Shown here: positions 22,601 through 32,675 of the stretch, piece by piece
Layout of the letters: each line of letters begins with the position of its first letter
Position numbering within the stretch: the first letter of the stretch is position 1
Origin: an uncultured Clostridia bacterium
GTDB taxonomy: Bacteria > Bacillota > Clostridia > Oscillospirales > Oscillospiraceae
Direction: 5' to 3'
NCBI GenBank assembly: GCA_946531435.1
Contig: CAMNAO010000001.1
Location: forward strand, 62,001 to 126,000
Length of the DNA: 64,000 nt
Notes under the pieces: model-generated
The model's input: only the letters and a program-made list of their open reading frames with translations
What the model was told of the DNA's origin: nothing
Databases searched by the model: none
Program-made: the position numbers and the translations under genes

Positions 22601-25021
22601 TTACTGCTTAATCTCCTCCTGGGTAAAAGCTTCCAGGATGTCGCCTTCCTTGATATCGTTGAATTTGGCCACCTGCATGCCGCACTCATAGCCCTGATTG
22701 ACCTCGCGCACGTCATCTTTGAAGCGGCGCAGGGACTCCAGCTCGCCTTCGTGGACCACGATGCCGTCCCGCACCACACGGATGCCGCAGCCGCGCTGGA
22801 TCTTGCCGCTCTGGACATAGCAGCCGCAGACGGTGCCAACCTTGGAGACGTGGTACACCACGCGGACCTCAGCCTGGCCCAGCACGACTTCACGGAATTT
22901 GGGCGCCAGCATGCCCTTCATGGCGGCCTTGATCTCATCGATGCAGTCATAGATCACGCGGTACATTCGTATATCCACCTTGCTGCGCTCTGCACTGGCG
23001 CTGGCAGCGGCGTCAGGCCGCACGTTGAAGCCCACGATGATGGCGCCGGAGGTGGAGGCCAGCATGAGATCGCTCTCGTTGATGGCGCCCACGCCGGAGT
23101 GGATGACACGGACACGGACCTCGTCGTTGGAGAGCTTCTCCAGAGAGGCCTTGACCGCCTCCGCAGAGCCCTGGACATCCGCCTTGACAATGAGGTTGAG
23201 GTCCTTGAGAGTGCCCTCCTGGATCTGGTTGAAGAGATCGTCCAGGGAGATCTTTCTCGCAGGCGCGGCCGCGGCCTGGGCCCGCTCGGTCTTTCGCTGC
23301 TCGGCCAGCTCTCTCGCCATGCGCTCATCCGCAACCACATTGAATACGTCGCCGGCGTTGGGCACATCGGACATGCCCGCCACCTCCACAGGGACGGAGG
23401 GGCCGGCCTCGGTGACCCGGCGGCCCTTGTCATCCGTCATGAGACGGACACGGCCCACGCAGGTACCGGCAATGATGATATCGCCCTGCTTCAGGGTGCC
23501 GTTCTGCACCAGGACAGTCATGAGGGGGCCGCGGCCCTTATCCAGGCGGGCCTCGATCACGGTACCCCGGGCAGCCCGGTTGGGATTGGCCTTCAGCTCC
23601 AATACCTCAGCGGAGACGACGATGTTCTCCAGAAGGGCATCCACGCCCATGCCGGTCTTGGCGGAGACGGGGCATACAATGGTCTCGCCGCCCCACTCCT
23701 CCGGCACCAGGTCATACTCCGTGAGCTGCTGCTTGATGCGGTCGGGAGAGGCGCCGGGAAGATCCATTTTGTTGATGGCAACGATGATGGGGATACCGGC
23801 AGCCTTGGCGTGGTTGATGGACTCCACGGTCTGGGGCATGATGCCGTCGTCCGCGGCCACCATCAGCACGGCAAGATCGGTCACCATGGCGCCGCGGGCG
23901 CGCATGGTGGTAAAGGCCTCATGGCCCGGCGTATCCAGGAAGGTAATGGGGCTGCCGTTGATTTCCGCCCGATAGGCGCCGATGTGCTGAGTGATGCCGC
24001 CCGCCTCGCCGGCGGCCACGTTGGCCCGGCGGATGCGGTCCAGAAGGGATGTCTTGCCGTGGTCGACGTGGCCCATGACCACCACCACGGGGGCGCGGGG
24101 CACCAGCTCCTCCGGCTTATCCTCGCGGTCATCAATAAGGCGCTCCTCGATGGTGACCACAACTTCCTTCTCCACCTTGCAGCCCATTTCCAGGGCCACC
24201 AGGGCGGCGGTATCATAATCGATGATCTCGCTGAGGGAGGCCATGATGCCCATCTTCACCAGCTGACGGACCACCTCTGTGCCGGTCTTCTTCATCCGGC
24301 TGGCCAGCTCACCCACGGAAATCTCATCGGGGATCATGACCTTGGTGGGGGCCTTCTTGGCGATCTCCAGCTGCAGCTTCTGCATCCGGTCCCGCTCGGA
24401 CTGGCGGCGCTTCAGGCTGTTGGCCGGGGCTTTGTTATTCTGCTGATTGCGCTTGGTGAACTTCTCCTTGCCGCGGCCCATATTCTGGGCCCGCTCGGGA
24501 ACCAGCTCCTCAATATGCTCATCATACTTATCGATGTTGATGGTAACGCCTGAGGTATCCACCACCCGCTTCTGGGGGAGATTCCGGGGCGTATGAGGTT
24601 TATTCTCCTTGGGCTTGGGCGCGGGCTGCTGCTGAGGCTGCTGGGCGGGGCGGCCTGTCTGGGCCTGGGGCTGAGCCTGGCGGTTCTCCTGGGGCTTCTG
24701 CCCCTGCTGGGCGGACTTGGCCTTTTCGCTCTTTACGGGCTCAGCGGCCTTTTCAGGCGCATTATTCCCCTTGTGGGGGGTCTCCGCCTTCTTTTCCGGC
24801 GCCTTGGGCTTCGCGGCAACCTCATAAACCTCGGCAAGGCTTTCCATCTGGTGCTGCTGGGTCAGGACCTCAAAAATGATGTCCAGCTCCTTCTCCTCCA
24901 GCACCTTCATATAGCTCTTGGGCGTCTCCGCATACTTTGTCAGGATGGCGGAGATATCCTTATTGCCGAGGCCGAAATCCTTCGCCACCTCATTCACTCT
25001 GTATTTCACGACTATCGCCAT
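22601..25021 (-). CDS. infB: Translation initiation factor IF-2
   Basis: This 806-residue GTPase has an IF2-N domain, a long Gln/Pro/Lys-rich linker (about 75-160), the G domain with [16 protein letters not shown] and NKMDLP, and the C-terminal domains II-IV that bind fMet-tRNA. It delivers initiator tRNA to the 30S subunit. The ATG at 25021 has AGGAGG upstream and lies 3 nt after the ylxQ stop. Confidence 0.97.
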   Translation of the reverse strand: MAIVVKYRVNEVAKDFGLGNKDISAILTKYAETPKSYMKVLEEKELDIIFEVLTQQHQMESLAEVYEVAAKPKAPEKKAETPHKGNNAPEKAAEPVKSEKAKSAQQGQKPQENRQAQPQAQTGRPAQQPQQQPAPKPKENKPHTPRNLPQKRVVDTSGVTINIDKYDEHIEELVPERAQNMGRGKEKFTKRNQQNNKAPANSLKRRQSERDRMQKLQLEIAKKAPTKVMIPDEISVGELASRMKKTGTEVVRQLVKMGIMASLSEIIDYDTAALVALEMGCKVEKEVVVTIEERLIDDREDKPEELVPRAPVVVVMGHVDHGKTSLLDRIRRANVAAGEAGGITQHIGAYRAEINGSPITFLDTPGHEAFTTMRARGAMVTDLAVLMVAADDGIMPQTVESINHAKAAGIPIIVAINKMDLPGASPDRIKQQLTEYDLVPEEWGGETIVCPVSAKTGMGVDALLENIVVSAEVLELKANPNRAARGTVIEARLDKGRGPLMTVLVQNGTLKQGDIIIAGTCVGRVRLMTDDKGRRVTEAGPSVPVEVAGMSDVPNAGDVFNVVADERMARELAEQRKTERAQAAAAPARKISLDDLFNQIQEGTLKDLNLIVKADVQGSAEAVKASLEKLSNDEVRVRVIHSGVGAINESDLMLASTSGAIIVGFNVRPDAAASASAERSKVDIRMYRVIYDCIDEIKAAMKGMLAPKFREVVLGQAEVRVVYHVSKVGTVCGCYVQSGKIQRGCGIRVVRDGIVVHEGELESLRRFKDDVREVNQGYECGMQVAKFNDIKEGDILEAFTQEEIKQ

Positions 25022-25024
25022 AGA

Positions 25025-25366
25025 TCAGTCCTCCTTGCCTAAAACCTCTTCCGCGCCGCTGCCTGCGTCCTTCAGCTTCTTAAGAAGCATCCCGGCGAAT
25101 CCGGCATCCGTCACCGCGGCGATGGAGACCATGGTCAGTCCCAGGGCCGCACCCAATGTATTCTTTCCCTCCGGAAGCCGCCACAGGGGGATTCCGGTCT
25201 CATGGGCGAGGGCCCTCGCCCGCTTTACAGCGCCGTCGCCCGCATCATGAGACAGAAGAATCAGTTTTCCTCTGCCGCTGCGGACCTCCGAGCGCACCGT
25301 ATCTTCTCCGGTTCTGAGAGCGCCGGCCCTTTTACAGAGGCCCAAGCTCCCCAGAAGGTCATTCAT
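25025..25366 (-). CDS. ylxQ: L7Ae/L30e-like RNA-binding protein YlxQ
   Basis: This 113-residue protein ([20 protein letters not shown]) belongs to the L7Ae/L30e fold found between rnpM and infB in Firmicutes. The conserved LCKRAG and LLSHDAGDG segments are visible. It overlaps rnpM by 8 nt. The family binds kinked RNA; its target here is unknown. Confidence 0.88.
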   Translation of the reverse strand: MNDLLGSLGLCKRAGALRTGEDTVRSEVRSGRGKLILLSHDAGDGAVKRARALAHETGIPLWRLPEGKNTLGAALGLTMVSIAAVTDAGFAGMLLKKLKDAGSGAEEVLGKED

Positions 25367-25628
25367 TCTCAGAATTCATCTCCTCCGCCAGCCGCTCATA
25401 GATCTCCGGCGGCAGCGTTACCTCAAGCTCCCGCTCCAGTGCGCGGGATTTCTGCGCCTTTTTCAGGCACTCCGGATTGCGGCAGATATAGACGCCGCGG
25501 CCGGATTTTTTACCCTTCAGATCCACGGAAACCTCCCCCTCCGGGGAGCGGACAACGCGGACAAGCTCCATCTTGGGCTTCATCTCCCGGCAGCCCTTGC
25601 ACTGCCGCATGGGGATCTTCTTCGGCAT
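25359..25628 (-). CDS. rnpM: YlxR/RnpM RNase P-associated protein
   Basis: This 89-residue YlxR-family protein has the typical [21 protein letters not shown] start and the [16 protein letters not shown] loop. It is known to bind and modulate RNase P RNA in Bacillus. It sits between nusA and ylxQ in the conserved order. Confidence 0.92.
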   Translation of the reverse strand: MPKKIPMRQCKGCREMKPKMELVRVVRSPEGEVSVDLKGKKSGRGVYICRNPECLKKAQKSRALERELEVTLPPEIYERLAEEMNSENE

Positions 25629-25630
25629 AT

Positions 25631-26674
25631 TTACGCCCTGCTCTCCGGCCGGATGTCGATCTTATATCCGGTCAGCTTGGCGGCGAGGCGCACATTCTGC
25701 CCCTCCTTGCCGATGGCGAGGGAGAGCTGGGAATCAGGCACCACCACGGTGCAGCTCTTGCCCTCATCCGCCAGGGTGACGCTGAGAACGTCTGCCGGGG
25801 CCAGGGCCGCGGCGATATAAGCCGCCGGATCCTCAGACCACTTGATAATATCGATCTTCTCTCCGCCGAGCTCGTTCACGATGGCGCCCACACGGCCGCC
25901 CTTGGGGCCGACACAGGCGCCGATGGGCTCCACTTCCGGATCGGAGGAGGAGACGGCCATCTTGGTGCGGCTGCCCGCCTCACGGGCGATGCTGCGGATC
26001 TCCACCGTGCCGTCAAAGATCTCCGGTACCTCCAGCTCGAAAAGGCGCTTGATGAGGCCGGGGTGGGTCCGGGAGATAAAGACCTGGGGTCCGCGGCGGA
26101 CATCCACCACATAGACCTTGATATGCTTCCCCACGGTGAGCACTTCACCGGGAATGCACTCCGTGGCGGGAAGCGTGGCCTCGCTGTACTCAGCGCTGGA
26201 ATTGATCTTCAGCGTAACCGCGCCGGTACGCTCATCAATGAGGGAGACAACGCCGGTCAATACCTCGTGGGCCTTGCTGGTAAGCTCATCATAGACCTTG
26301 CTCCGCTCCGCCTCACGGATGCCCTGGATGACCACCTGCTTGGCGGCCTGGGCCGCGATGCGGCCGAATTTCTTGGTGTCCACCGGGACGTTGATCACGT
26401 CGCCCACGTCAGCCTTTTTATTATATTTCCTGGCCTCGGAAACGGAGAGCTGAATGGCAGGGATCTCCACATCCTCCACCACAGACTTCTGGATATACAT
26501 ATCCACGGTCTTGGCCTCTTCATCCACATTGACCACCACATGCTCCTCCGCCTGCGGGTTATCCTTGCGGAGGGCTGCCAGCAGAGCCTGACGGATACGG
26601 TCGATCATATAATCCCTGGGGATGCCCTTCTCCTTCTCCAGCTGTTCAATTGCCAGAAAGAACTCCTCATTCAT
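25631..26674 (-). CDS. nusA: Transcription termination/antitermination factor NusA
   Basis: This 347-residue protein starts [19 protein letters not shown]. It carries the N-terminal RNAP-binding domain, an S1 domain (about 130-200) and tandem KH domains ([22 protein letters not shown] and [21 protein letters not shown], described in parts). It has no C-terminal acidic repeats, as usual in Firmicutes. A TTG at 26686 is an alternative start nearer the AGGA box; I prefer ATG at 26674 by family N-terminus. Confidence 0.95.
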   Translation of the reverse strand: MNEEFFLAIEQLEKEKGIPRDYMIDRIRQALLAALRKDNPQAEEHVVVNVDEEAKTVDMYIQKSVVEDVEIPAIQLSVSEARKYNKKADVGDVINVPVDTKKFGRIAAQAAKQVVIQGIREAERSKVYDELTSKAHEVLTGVVSLIDERTGAVTLKINSSAEYSEATLPATECIPGEVLTVGKHIKVYVVDVRRGPQVFISRTHPGLIKRLFELEVPEIFDGTVEIRSIAREAGSRTKMAVSSSDPEVEPIGACVGPKGGRVGAIVNELGGEKIDIIKWSEDPAAYIAAALAPADVLSVTLADEGKSCTVVVPDSQLSLAIGKEGQNVRLAAKLTGYKIDIRPESRA

Positions 26675-26731
26675 TTTACGTATCAATCCTTTCCTATAGT
26701 AGCAGATTCCCGATTCGGGAAACCGAAAAAA

Positions 26732-27187
26732 TCAGAACTCAAAGTAGACCCGCGCGGAGGAGTAATCCTTCTTCTCAAACCGCTCCTCCCCCTCAGGGGT
26801 CTCAAGTACAAGGGCGCCATCCTCATAGGACTTCAGAACGCCCACAAACTCCCGGCGCCCATTGCGGGGGGTAAAAAGCTTCACGGTGATCTTTTCCCCG
26901 AGATAGCGCTCAAAATGCGCCGGCTTTCTGAGGCTGCGCTCCAGTCCGGGGGAGCTGACCTCAAAAACATAGCTGTCCGGCACCGGATCTTTTTCGTCCA
27001 GGATGGGGTCCAGGGCGCGGCTGACGTTTTCGCAGTCATCGATACCGACACCGCCCTCTTTATCCACATAGAGGCGCAGATAATAGCTGCCCGCCTCCCG
27101 AACGTATTCCACATCCCAGAGGGTCAGACCCAGGGCGCCGACCACCGGCTCCGCCAGGGCGGCAACCGCATCGGTTACTTTACTCAT
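26732..27187 (-). CDS. rimP: Ribosome maturation factor RimP
   Basis: This 151-residue protein starts MSKVTDAVAALAEPVV. The RimP landmarks are VDKEGGVGIDDCENVSRALDP and FEVSSPGLERSLR. It acts in 30S assembly. GGAGG lies 5 nt before the ATG at 27187. The frame continues in phase through an upstream ATG at 27262 across the leader terminator, but the family start and the ribosome-binding site favour 27187. It is the first gene of the operon. Confidence 0.94.
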   Translation of the reverse strand: MSKVTDAVAALAEPVVGALGLTLWDVEYVREAGSYYLRLYVDKEGGVGIDDCENVSRALDPILDEKDPVPDSYVFEVSSPGLERSLRKPAHFERYLGEKITVKLFTPRNGRREFVGVLKSYEDGALVLETPEGEERFEKKDYSSARVYFEF

Positions 27188-27224
27188 CTCAGCCTCCAAA
27201 TAAACCAAAAATGCCAAATAAAAA

Positions 27225-27242
27225 GAGTGGGATGACCCACTC
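27225..27242 (-). terminator. Attenuator-like terminator in the rimP-nusA-infB leader
   Basis: On the minus strand GAGTGGG-TCAT-CCCACTC is followed at once by TTTTTATTT, a full intrinsic terminator. It lies between the promoter at 27289-27317 and the rimP start, with no gene upstream to terminate. This suggests regulation of the operon by premature termination. Confidence 0.7.
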
Positions 27243-27288
27243 GCTTCAGGGCAAAGCCCCATAAACGATATACCGAACGACCAAGCAC

Positions 27289-27317
27289 AATATACCATTC
27301 TTTTTCTCACATTGCAA
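27289..27317 (-). promoter_or_regulatory. Promoter of the rimP-nusA-infB operon
   Basis: On the minus strand TTGCAA (27312-27317), 17 bp, TATATT (27289-27294). The predicted transcript has a leader of about 95 nt containing the terminator at 27225-27242. Confidence 0.75.
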
Positions 27318-27396
27318 GCCTTTTTTATATTTTTCTCCTGATACGGCCCGCTTTTCTCATCCCCGGGCGAAAGAGGGGCGAAATTTAAATTTGCCC

Positions 27397-27425
27397 TTGT
27401 GAAATCGAAGCGCATAGAGTATAGT
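27397..27425 (+). promoter_or_regulatory. Promoter of ddl-murF
   Basis: TTGTGA (27397-27402), 17 bp, TATAGT (27420-27425), about 50 bp before the ddl ATG. It is divergent from the rimP promoter. Confidence 0.7.
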
Positions 27426-27475
27426 TAGAATCGTGTGAATATGATCGGAAAAAACGATCGATCAGGAGGCAGAAC

Positions 27476-28513
27476 ATGAACATCGTTGTGCTGTGCGGCG
27501 GACTGAGTCAGGAGCGGGACGTCTCCCTTCTCAGCGGGCAGCTGGTGGCTAAGGCCCTGAAGAAGCTGGGCCACAAGGTCGTAACGATCGACTTATACTT
27601 CGGTTACACCGGTACTTATCACGACCCAAGGGAGCTTTTCACCGAAGAGCATACCCTTGCCGATCTTCAGATCAGCGAGGACGCTCCGGATCTGGAGACC
27701 GTAAAGAAAAGCCGCAGGCAGGCCAACAACAGCCTTATCGGCGACAACGTCATTGAGGTCTGCCGGGCCGCGGATCTCACCTTCCTCGCCCTGCACGGCG
27801 CTGAGGGGGAGAACGGAAAGCTTCAGGGACTCTTCGACCTATTGGACATCCGTTATACCGGGTGCGGCTCCCTTGCCAGCGCCATCGCCATGAACAAGGA
27901 TCTGGCCAAAAAGGTCATGGCAGAGGCCGGTGTCCGGGTGCCCGGCGGCATTACCGTCCACGCGGGAAGCCCGTCTTACCCCCTGCCTTCCCTGCCCTGC
28001 GTCGTTAAGCCCAAGAGCGGCGGATCCTCCATCGGTACCTCCCTGGTTTTTAAGGAGGAGGAGTATCTCCCCGCCCTGGAGCTGGGCTTCCGCTATGAGG
28101 ACACCCTTCTGGTGGAGGACTATATCAAAGGCCGGGAGTGCGACGTGGGCGTTCTCATGGGCAAAGCCCTGCCCGTCATCGAGATCTGTCCCAAGACCGG
28201 CTTCTATGATTATAAAAACAAGTACCAGGCGGGGCTCACCGACGAATACTGCCCCGCCGATCTCCCGGCCGAGGCCGCCCGGCGCCTTCAAAAGGCCGCG
28301 GAGACCGTTTATCGGGCCATCGGTATGGAGGTCTATGGGCGCATGGACTTCATTCTTCGGGAGGATGGGGAGATCTTCTGCCTGGAGGCCAACACCCTGC
28401 CCGGCATGACTCCCATGAGTCTGATGCCCCAGGAGGCCGCCGCCGTGGGGATCTCCTACGAGGGGCTCTGCGAAGAGATCGTCAAGGGCTCCCTGGCAAA
28501 ATATGAAAGCTGA
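27476..28513 (+). CDS. ddl: D-alanine--D-alanine ligase
   Basis: This 345-residue ATP-grasp enzyme joins two D-Ala for peptidoglycan precursors. The N-terminal strand MNIVVLCGGLSQERDVSLLSG, the LHGAEGENGKLQG loop, the ATP-grasp segment PCVVKPKSGGSSIGTSLV and the metal-binding EANTLPGMTPMSL end are all present. The ATG has AGGAGG upstream. It is co-transcribed with murF, whose product uses D-Ala-D-Ala. Confidence 0.95.
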   Translation: MNIVVLCGGLSQERDVSLLSGQLVAKALKKLGHKVVTIDLYFGYTGTYHDPRELFTEEHTLADLQISEDAPDLETVKKSRRQANNSLIGDNVIEVCRAADLTFLALHGAEGENGKLQGLFDLLDIRYTGCGSLASAIAMNKDLAKKVMAEAGVRVPGGITVHAGSPSYPLPSLPCVVKPKSGGSSIGTSLVFKEEEYLPALELGFRYEDTLLVEDYIKGRECDVGVLMGKALPVIEICPKTGFYDYKNKYQAGLTDEYCPADLPAEAARRLQKAAETVYRAIGMEVYGRMDFILREDGEIFCLEANTLPGMTPMSLMPQEAAAVGISYEGLCEEIVKGSLAKYES

Positions 28514-28522
28514 GGCAGAAGC

Positions 28523-29896
28523 ATGATCCCTTGTCGTCTGGAGGAAATCGCCGCCGCCGTGAAGGGGCGGCTGGAGTATAGGCCCGGCACCGCGCCCATC
28601 CCCGTAACCGGGATGGTCCGGGACAGCCGTGAGGTCAAGGAGGGCAGCCTCTTTCTCTGCATCCCCGGCAGCCGGGTGGACGGTCACGACTACGCAAACG
28701 CCGCCTTTTTGAAAGGCGCCGCCTGCTGTCTGATTCAGCGGTCCATCCCCGACGCCCAGGGGCCCACGATCCTGGTCGAGGATGTATTGAAGGCCGCCCA
28801 GGATCTGGCCGCCTGGTACCGAAGCCGTCTGACGATCCCCGTCGTCGGCGTTGTGGGCAGCGTGGGAAAGACCACCGCCAAGGAGATGATCGCAGCAGTC
28901 CTTTCCGCGAAATACCGGGTATGGAAGACCCCTGCCAATCTGAACAACGAACTGGGGGTTCCCCTGAGCCTTACCGGCATCGACGGAGACACAGAGGCCG
29001 CCGTCATCGAAATGGGGATCAGCAGCTTCGGTGAGATGGACCGATTGGGAGCCATGGTGCGGCCGGATATCTGTGTCTTCACCGTGGTGGGCCACGCCCA
29101 CCTGGAGTTTTTGGGAAATCTGGAGGGGGTCCGTCGGGCAAAATCCGAGGTCTTCCGCCATATGGAGCCCACCGGGCTCGCCGTCTTCAACGGCGATGAT
29201 CCCATGCTTGCCGGGTTCGATCCCGGGATCCCCCGCGTTCTATGCGGCGTCGGGGAGAATTGCCGGATCCGTGGGGAGGATATCCGGGCGGAGGGGGCGG
29301 AGGCCATCCGCTTTACCCTTCTTATGGATGATGAGAGGATCCCCGTTACCCTCCATGCCTATGGCATGCCCTCTGTCACCGCCGCCCTTCTGGCCGCCGC
29401 CGTTGGGCACCGTCTTGGGCTTTCCCCGGAGGAGATTCGGGCCGGACTGGAGAGCTACCGTCCGCCGGAGGGCCGCTCCTATGTGGAAAAGCTGGGAGAG
29501 ATGACCCTCATCAATGACTGTTACAACGCCAATCCGGATTCCACCGCCGCCGCCCTCCGCTCTCTCTCCGCCCTGCCGGGCGAGAAGATCGCCATTCTGG
29601 GCGATATGAAGGAGCTGGGGCCGCAGGAAACCCGGCTTCACAGGGAGATCGGCAGGCTGACGGCTGAGCTCGGGATCCCGAAAGCCGTCTTTTGCGGTCC
29701 CCTGGCAAAGGCCATGGCGGAGGGCCGCCTGGAGGCCGATCACGACGCCGCCACCCTATGGTTCCCGGATACGGATACACTGCTTCGGGAGCTCACGCTT
29801 TCCCGGGGGCAATGCGCGGTTTTGGTCAAGGCCAGCCACAGCATGGGCTTTGACAGGATCGTGAAAAAGCTGCGGGAGGCGAAGGATGCGCAGTGA
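28523..29896 (+). CDS. murF: UDP-MurNAc-tripeptide--D-alanyl-D-alanine ligase MurF
   Basis: This 457-residue Mur ligase has the P-loop VGSVGKTTAKEMI, the NNELGVPLSLTGI segment and the C-terminal INDCYNANPDSTAAALRSL motif characteristic of MurF. It adds D-Ala-D-Ala to the tripeptide. The ATG at 28523 has GAGG 7 nt upstream, 9 nt after ddl. Its place beside ddl rather than in the dcw block is notable. Confidence 0.95.
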   Translation: MIPCRLEEIAAAVKGRLEYRPGTAPIPVTGMVRDSREVKEGSLFLCIPGSRVDGHDYANAAFLKGAACCLIQRSIPDAQGPTILVEDVLKAAQDLAAWYRSRLTIPVVGVVGSVGKTTAKEMIAAVLSAKYRVWKTPANLNNELGVPLSLTGIDGDTEAAVIEMGISSFGEMDRLGAMVRPDICVFTVVGHAHLEFLGNLEGVRRAKSEVFRHMEPTGLAVFNGDDPMLAGFDPGIPRVLCGVGENCRIRGEDIRAEGAEAIRFTLLMDDERIPVTLHAYGMPSVTAALLAAAVGHRLGLSPEEIRAGLESYRPPEGRSYVEKLGEMTLINDCYNANPDSTAAALRSLSALPGEKIAILGDMKELGPQETRLHREIGRLTAELGIPKAVFCGPLAKAMAEGRLEADHDAATLWFPDTDTLLRELTLSRGQCAVLVKASHSMGFDRIVKKLREAKDAQ

Positions 29897-30839
29897 CTAC
29901 CTCTGCGGGAAGGAAGACGAGGGGCGCAGCCTGTATTCCATTCTGCGAAGGGAGCTGGCGCTGAGTCTCCACCAGGTGCGGCGTCTAAAGCCCGCGGGAG
30001 GGATCTTTCTTAACCACGAGCCCGCCCACACCGACTACCGTGTGCGGGAGGGGGATCGGGTGGAGATCCGCCTTCCCTCTTTGGAGCGGGAGGCCCTGCT
30101 TCAGCCCCAGGAGGGGCCATTGGATGTTCTGTGGGAGAGCGAGGGGCTTCTCGTCGTGAATAAGGCGCCGGGGATCCTGGTTCATCCCACCAAGGCGCAG
30201 ATCACAGACACCCTGGCAAACTACGTTCTGGGATATCTTCGAAAAAGCGACCCCGAGGCTGCCTGCCATGCCGTCAACCGCCTGGACAGGGACACCAGCG
30301 GCGCCGTTCTCTTTGCCAAGAGCGCGCGAATGAAACACCTGGCCGCCGCAGCCCTGCAGCGGGAGGACGCGGAAAAGGCGTACCTGGCCCTGGTCCACGG
30401 GCGCATGGATCCGTCCTCGGGGGAGATCGATCTTCCCCTCCGGCGGGAGGCGCCGGAGGCCCAGCGCCGCATTCCCGCCCCGGACGGGCAGCCTGCCAGG
30501 ACCCATTATGAGACACTGGCCGTGAGGGAGGAGTATTCTCTCCTTCGTCTGCGGCTTTATACCGGGCGCACCCATCAGATCCGCGCTCACTGTCTCGCCC
30601 TGGGACACCCCGTATTAGGGGACAGGCTCTACTATACCCCGGCGTCCCGGGAGCTCTCGCAGACGCTGGGGCTCGAAAGTCAAGCCCTCCATGCGTACTA
30701 CCTGCATTTCCATGAGCCCCGAAGCGGTGAAGAGGCGTCGATTTTCGCGCCGGTCCATCGGGAGCCCATGGCGGCTCTCCTTCGTCAGCTGTCTTTTTCC
30801 CCCGAATCTCTCCGGGCAGTGCCCGAACCCAAACCATAA
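29886..30839 (+). CDS. RluA family pseudouridine synthase
   Basis: This 317-residue protein has an N-terminal S4-like region, then the catalytic NRLDRDTSGAVLFAKS motif, and GRTHQIRAHCLALGHPVLGD. It probably modifies rRNA or tRNA uridines, but which RluA subfamily is uncertain. The ATG overlaps the murF stop by 11 nt with GGGAGG upstream. Confidence 0.9.
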   Translation: MRSDYLCGKEDEGRSLYSILRRELALSLHQVRRLKPAGGIFLNHEPAHTDYRVREGDRVEIRLPSLEREALLQPQEGPLDVLWESEGLLVVNKAPGILVHPTKAQITDTLANYVLGYLRKSDPEAACHAVNRLDRDTSGAVLFAKSARMKHLAAAALQREDAEKAYLALVHGRMDPSSGEIDLPLRREAPEAQRRIPAPDGQPARTHYETLAVREEYSLLRLRLYTGRTHQIRAHCLALGHPVLGDRLYYTPASRELSQTLGLESQALHAYYLHFHEPRSGEEASIFAPVHREPMAALLRQLSFSPESLRAVPEPKP

Positions 30840-30850
30840 GGAGGCATTTT

Positions 30851-31534
30851 ATGCACGACGTTCTCATTTCCGCCCTGCCGGTACTGCTGCCGGTGCTGAC
30901 CCTTCTCAATCTCCTGCTTCTGGTACTTCTGGACAAGGCCTACCGCAGCAACACCCGCAAGAAGATCACCTTCTGCATGACCCTTGTGAGCTTCGGTCTC
31001 TGCTATGACGCGCTGATCCTCTCCCTGGGAATCGTACTGAAGGAAGGTGCGCTGCTGAAGATCCTCAGCCAGCTGCGGTTCGTCAGCCACGGTTTCCTGA
31101 TCCCCCTGCTGCTTCCCATCTGCGCCTACGCGCTGAAATGGAAGCCTGCCGGCATGAAAAAGATCTGGGTCGTCACTCTGGTGCTGATGCTTCTGGGCCT
31201 GGCGGCAGGCTTCCTGGTGAAGCTGTCCCCCATCACCCTTGGAAGCAGCCTGCGCTACGCCTCGGACAAGGAGCTGACTCCCGGTTTTGTTACCGCCATC
31301 GAGAATCTTCTGAGCTATGCCCCCGTGATCGTGCTGATCGCAGCCGGGATCCTTGTATGGATCAAGCAGAAGCGGGCCCAGCTCTTCCTCTCCGGCTTTT
31401 TCATGTTCGTCTTCGCGGCCTTGGGACCCGCTACGGGCAACTTCGATCTCATCTTTGTCATCACCATGTTCGGTGAAGTGCTGATGAGCCTCTTCTTCCT
31501 CCTCTACGCCAAGGCGTATCTGAAGGGCGACTGA
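30851..31534 (+). CDS. Hypothetical seven-helix membrane protein
   Basis: I do not recognise this 227-residue protein. About seven hydrophobic helices are visible, for example LPVLLPVLTLLNLLLLVLL near the N-terminus and LIFVITMFGEVLMSLFFLL near the end. The loops are short. The ATG has AAGGAGG 6 nt upstream and follows the pseudouridine synthase by 11 nt. It is the last gene before a strong terminator. Confidence 0.8.
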   Translation: MHDVLISALPVLLPVLTLLNLLLLVLLDKAYRSNTRKKITFCMTLVSFGLCYDALILSLGIVLKEGALLKILSQLRFVSHGFLIPLLLPICAYALKWKPAGMKKIWVVTLVLMLLGLAAGFLVKLSPITLGSSLRYASDKELTPGFVTAIENLLSYAPVIVLIAAGILVWIKQKRAQLFLSGFFMFVFAALGPATGNFDLIFVITMFGEVLMSLFFLLYAKAYLKGD

Positions 31535-31574
31535 CATACGGCTGCAGGATCAGCAATCAACTATATAAACAATT

Positions 31575-31623
31575 AAACCCCTGAAAGAGCGCCGATTGCT
31601 CGGTTCTCTTTCAGGGGTTTTTT
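31575..31623 (+). terminator. Terminator of the ddl-murF operon
   Basis: A 15-bp stem (AAACCCCTGAAAGAG and its complement) is followed by a U-run within GGGGTTTTTTC. It is a strong intrinsic terminator on the plus strand. Confidence 0.85.
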
Positions 31624-31674
31624 CGGAAGGGGCAAGTCCTTCCCTGAGAGTTATTCGGCGATTCAAGGAATCCC

Positions 31675-32157
31675 TCACCGCTGGATAAGCTGCATGACCT
31701 CACCGATGAACATGCGGTGGGGCTCCTCATAGATATAGTTCCGCTCCATGATCTCCTTTTCCATATTGTCCCGTTTGAGATCCTGCCAATACATGGTGCG
31801 GCAGAGAAGCACATCCTTCGCCTCCCGGAAGGTGACGCCGGCAGTGCCCAGCGGCTCTATGGTCAGCTTTGTCGCGGCGATCTTGTCCCCGTCCCTGCCG
31901 GAGAGAGTTCCCAAGGTCATTAAGTCCTCCCGGTATTCCGGGCCGAAGAAGCTCACCACAAAGAAGGGGTTCGTCTCCATGAATTCATAGGTGTAACGAT
32001 TGGGCTTCACATAGACCGTCACCGCAGGCTTTCCCCAGAGCGTGCCCATGGCGCCCCAGGAGATGGTCATGGCGTTGAAATGCTCCGGTCCCCCGGCGCT
32101 GAGCACCGCCCAGTCTTTTCCGAACTTATCAAAGGCACTGATTTCAAAACGCTCCAT
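31675..32157 (-). CDS. Flavin reductase family protein (FMN-binding split barrel)
   Basis: This 160-residue protein starts MERFEISAFDKFGKDWAVL and contains FNAMTISWGAMGTLWGKPAVTVYV and NPFFVVSFFGPEYREDL, typical of the flavin reductase-like domain. The ATG at 32157 has GGAGG 7 nt upstream. Substrate and electron partner cannot be deduced. It follows msrA, so a redox or oxidative-stress context is plausible. Confidence 0.85.
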   Translation of the reverse strand: MERFEISAFDKFGKDWAVLSAGGPEHFNAMTISWGAMGTLWGKPAVTVYVKPNRYTYEFMETNPFFVVSFFGPEYREDLMTLGTLSGRDGDKIAATKLTIEPLGTAGVTFREAKDVLLCRTMYWQDLKRDNMEKEIMERNYIYEEPHRMFIGEVMQLIQR

Positions 32158-32174
32158 GTTCTTTCCTCCAAAAT

Positions 32175-32675
32175 TCAAAATTGGCTGAGATCCAGGTGCA
32201 TGAGCTCAAGCGGAATGTGACAGTATCCGCCGGGATGCTTGTTGAGATAATCCTGGTGGTATTCCTCCGCAGGATAGAAGGCTTCCAGGGGCTTTACCTC
32301 CACCGCCAGCGGCTTGCCCTGCTTTTTCTCCTCCACCCCCACAGCGGTTCGGATGGCGGGGAGCAGCGCAGGATCGGTATAATAGATGCCGGTGCGGTAC
32401 TGGGTGCCCACATCCTCTCCCTGGCGATTCAGGGACAGCGGATCGATGGTCATGAAGTAATAGCGCAGCAGCTTTTCCGTGGGAAGGGCGACCTCATCAT
32501 AGATGACCTCCACCGTTTCCGCATGGCCTGTCCCCCGGTAGCGCACATCCTCATAGCTGGGCGCCGCCGTTCTCCCGTTGGCATAGCCGACCCTGGTCTC
32601 TTTAACAGCGGGAAACTGGCGCAGGAACTGCTGGGTGCCCCAAAAGCAGCCCCCGGCAAGATAGATGGTTTTCAT
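32175..32675 (-). CDS. msrA: Peptide methionine sulfoxide reductase MsrA
   Basis: This 166-residue enzyme reduces methionine-S-sulfoxide. The catalytic Cys lies in AGGCFWGTQQF near the N-terminus. GYANG, HAETVEVIYD and EEYHQDYL are the other family motifs. I chose the ATG at 32675 because GGAG is 8 nt upstream; the ATG at 32681 leaves only 2 nt. The longer MsrB fusion is absent. Confidence 0.93.
   Translation of the reverse strand: MKTIYLAGGCFWGTQQFLRQFPAVKETRVGYANGRTAAPSYEDVRYRGTGHAETVEVIYDEVALPTEKLLRYYFMTIDPLSLNRQGEDVGTQYRTGIYYTDPALLPAIRTAVGVEEKKQGKPLAVEVKPLEAFYPAEEYHQDYLNKHPGGYCHIPLELMHLDLSQF

Noticed and set aside
22541..24553. 670-codon plus-strand frame opposite infB
   Set aside because: Antisense shadow of a strongly conserved gene; the translation is His/Gly/Leu-rich with no recognisable domain.
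25202..27235. 677-codon plus-strand frame opposite rnpM, nusA and rimP
   Set aside because: It spans three recognisable genes on the other strand and has no family features.
27188..27262. 25-residue in-frame N-terminal extension of RimP from an ATG at 27262
   Set aside because: It would be translated through the leader terminator, lacks a good ribosome-binding site and is not part of the RimP family; kept only as a possible leader effect.
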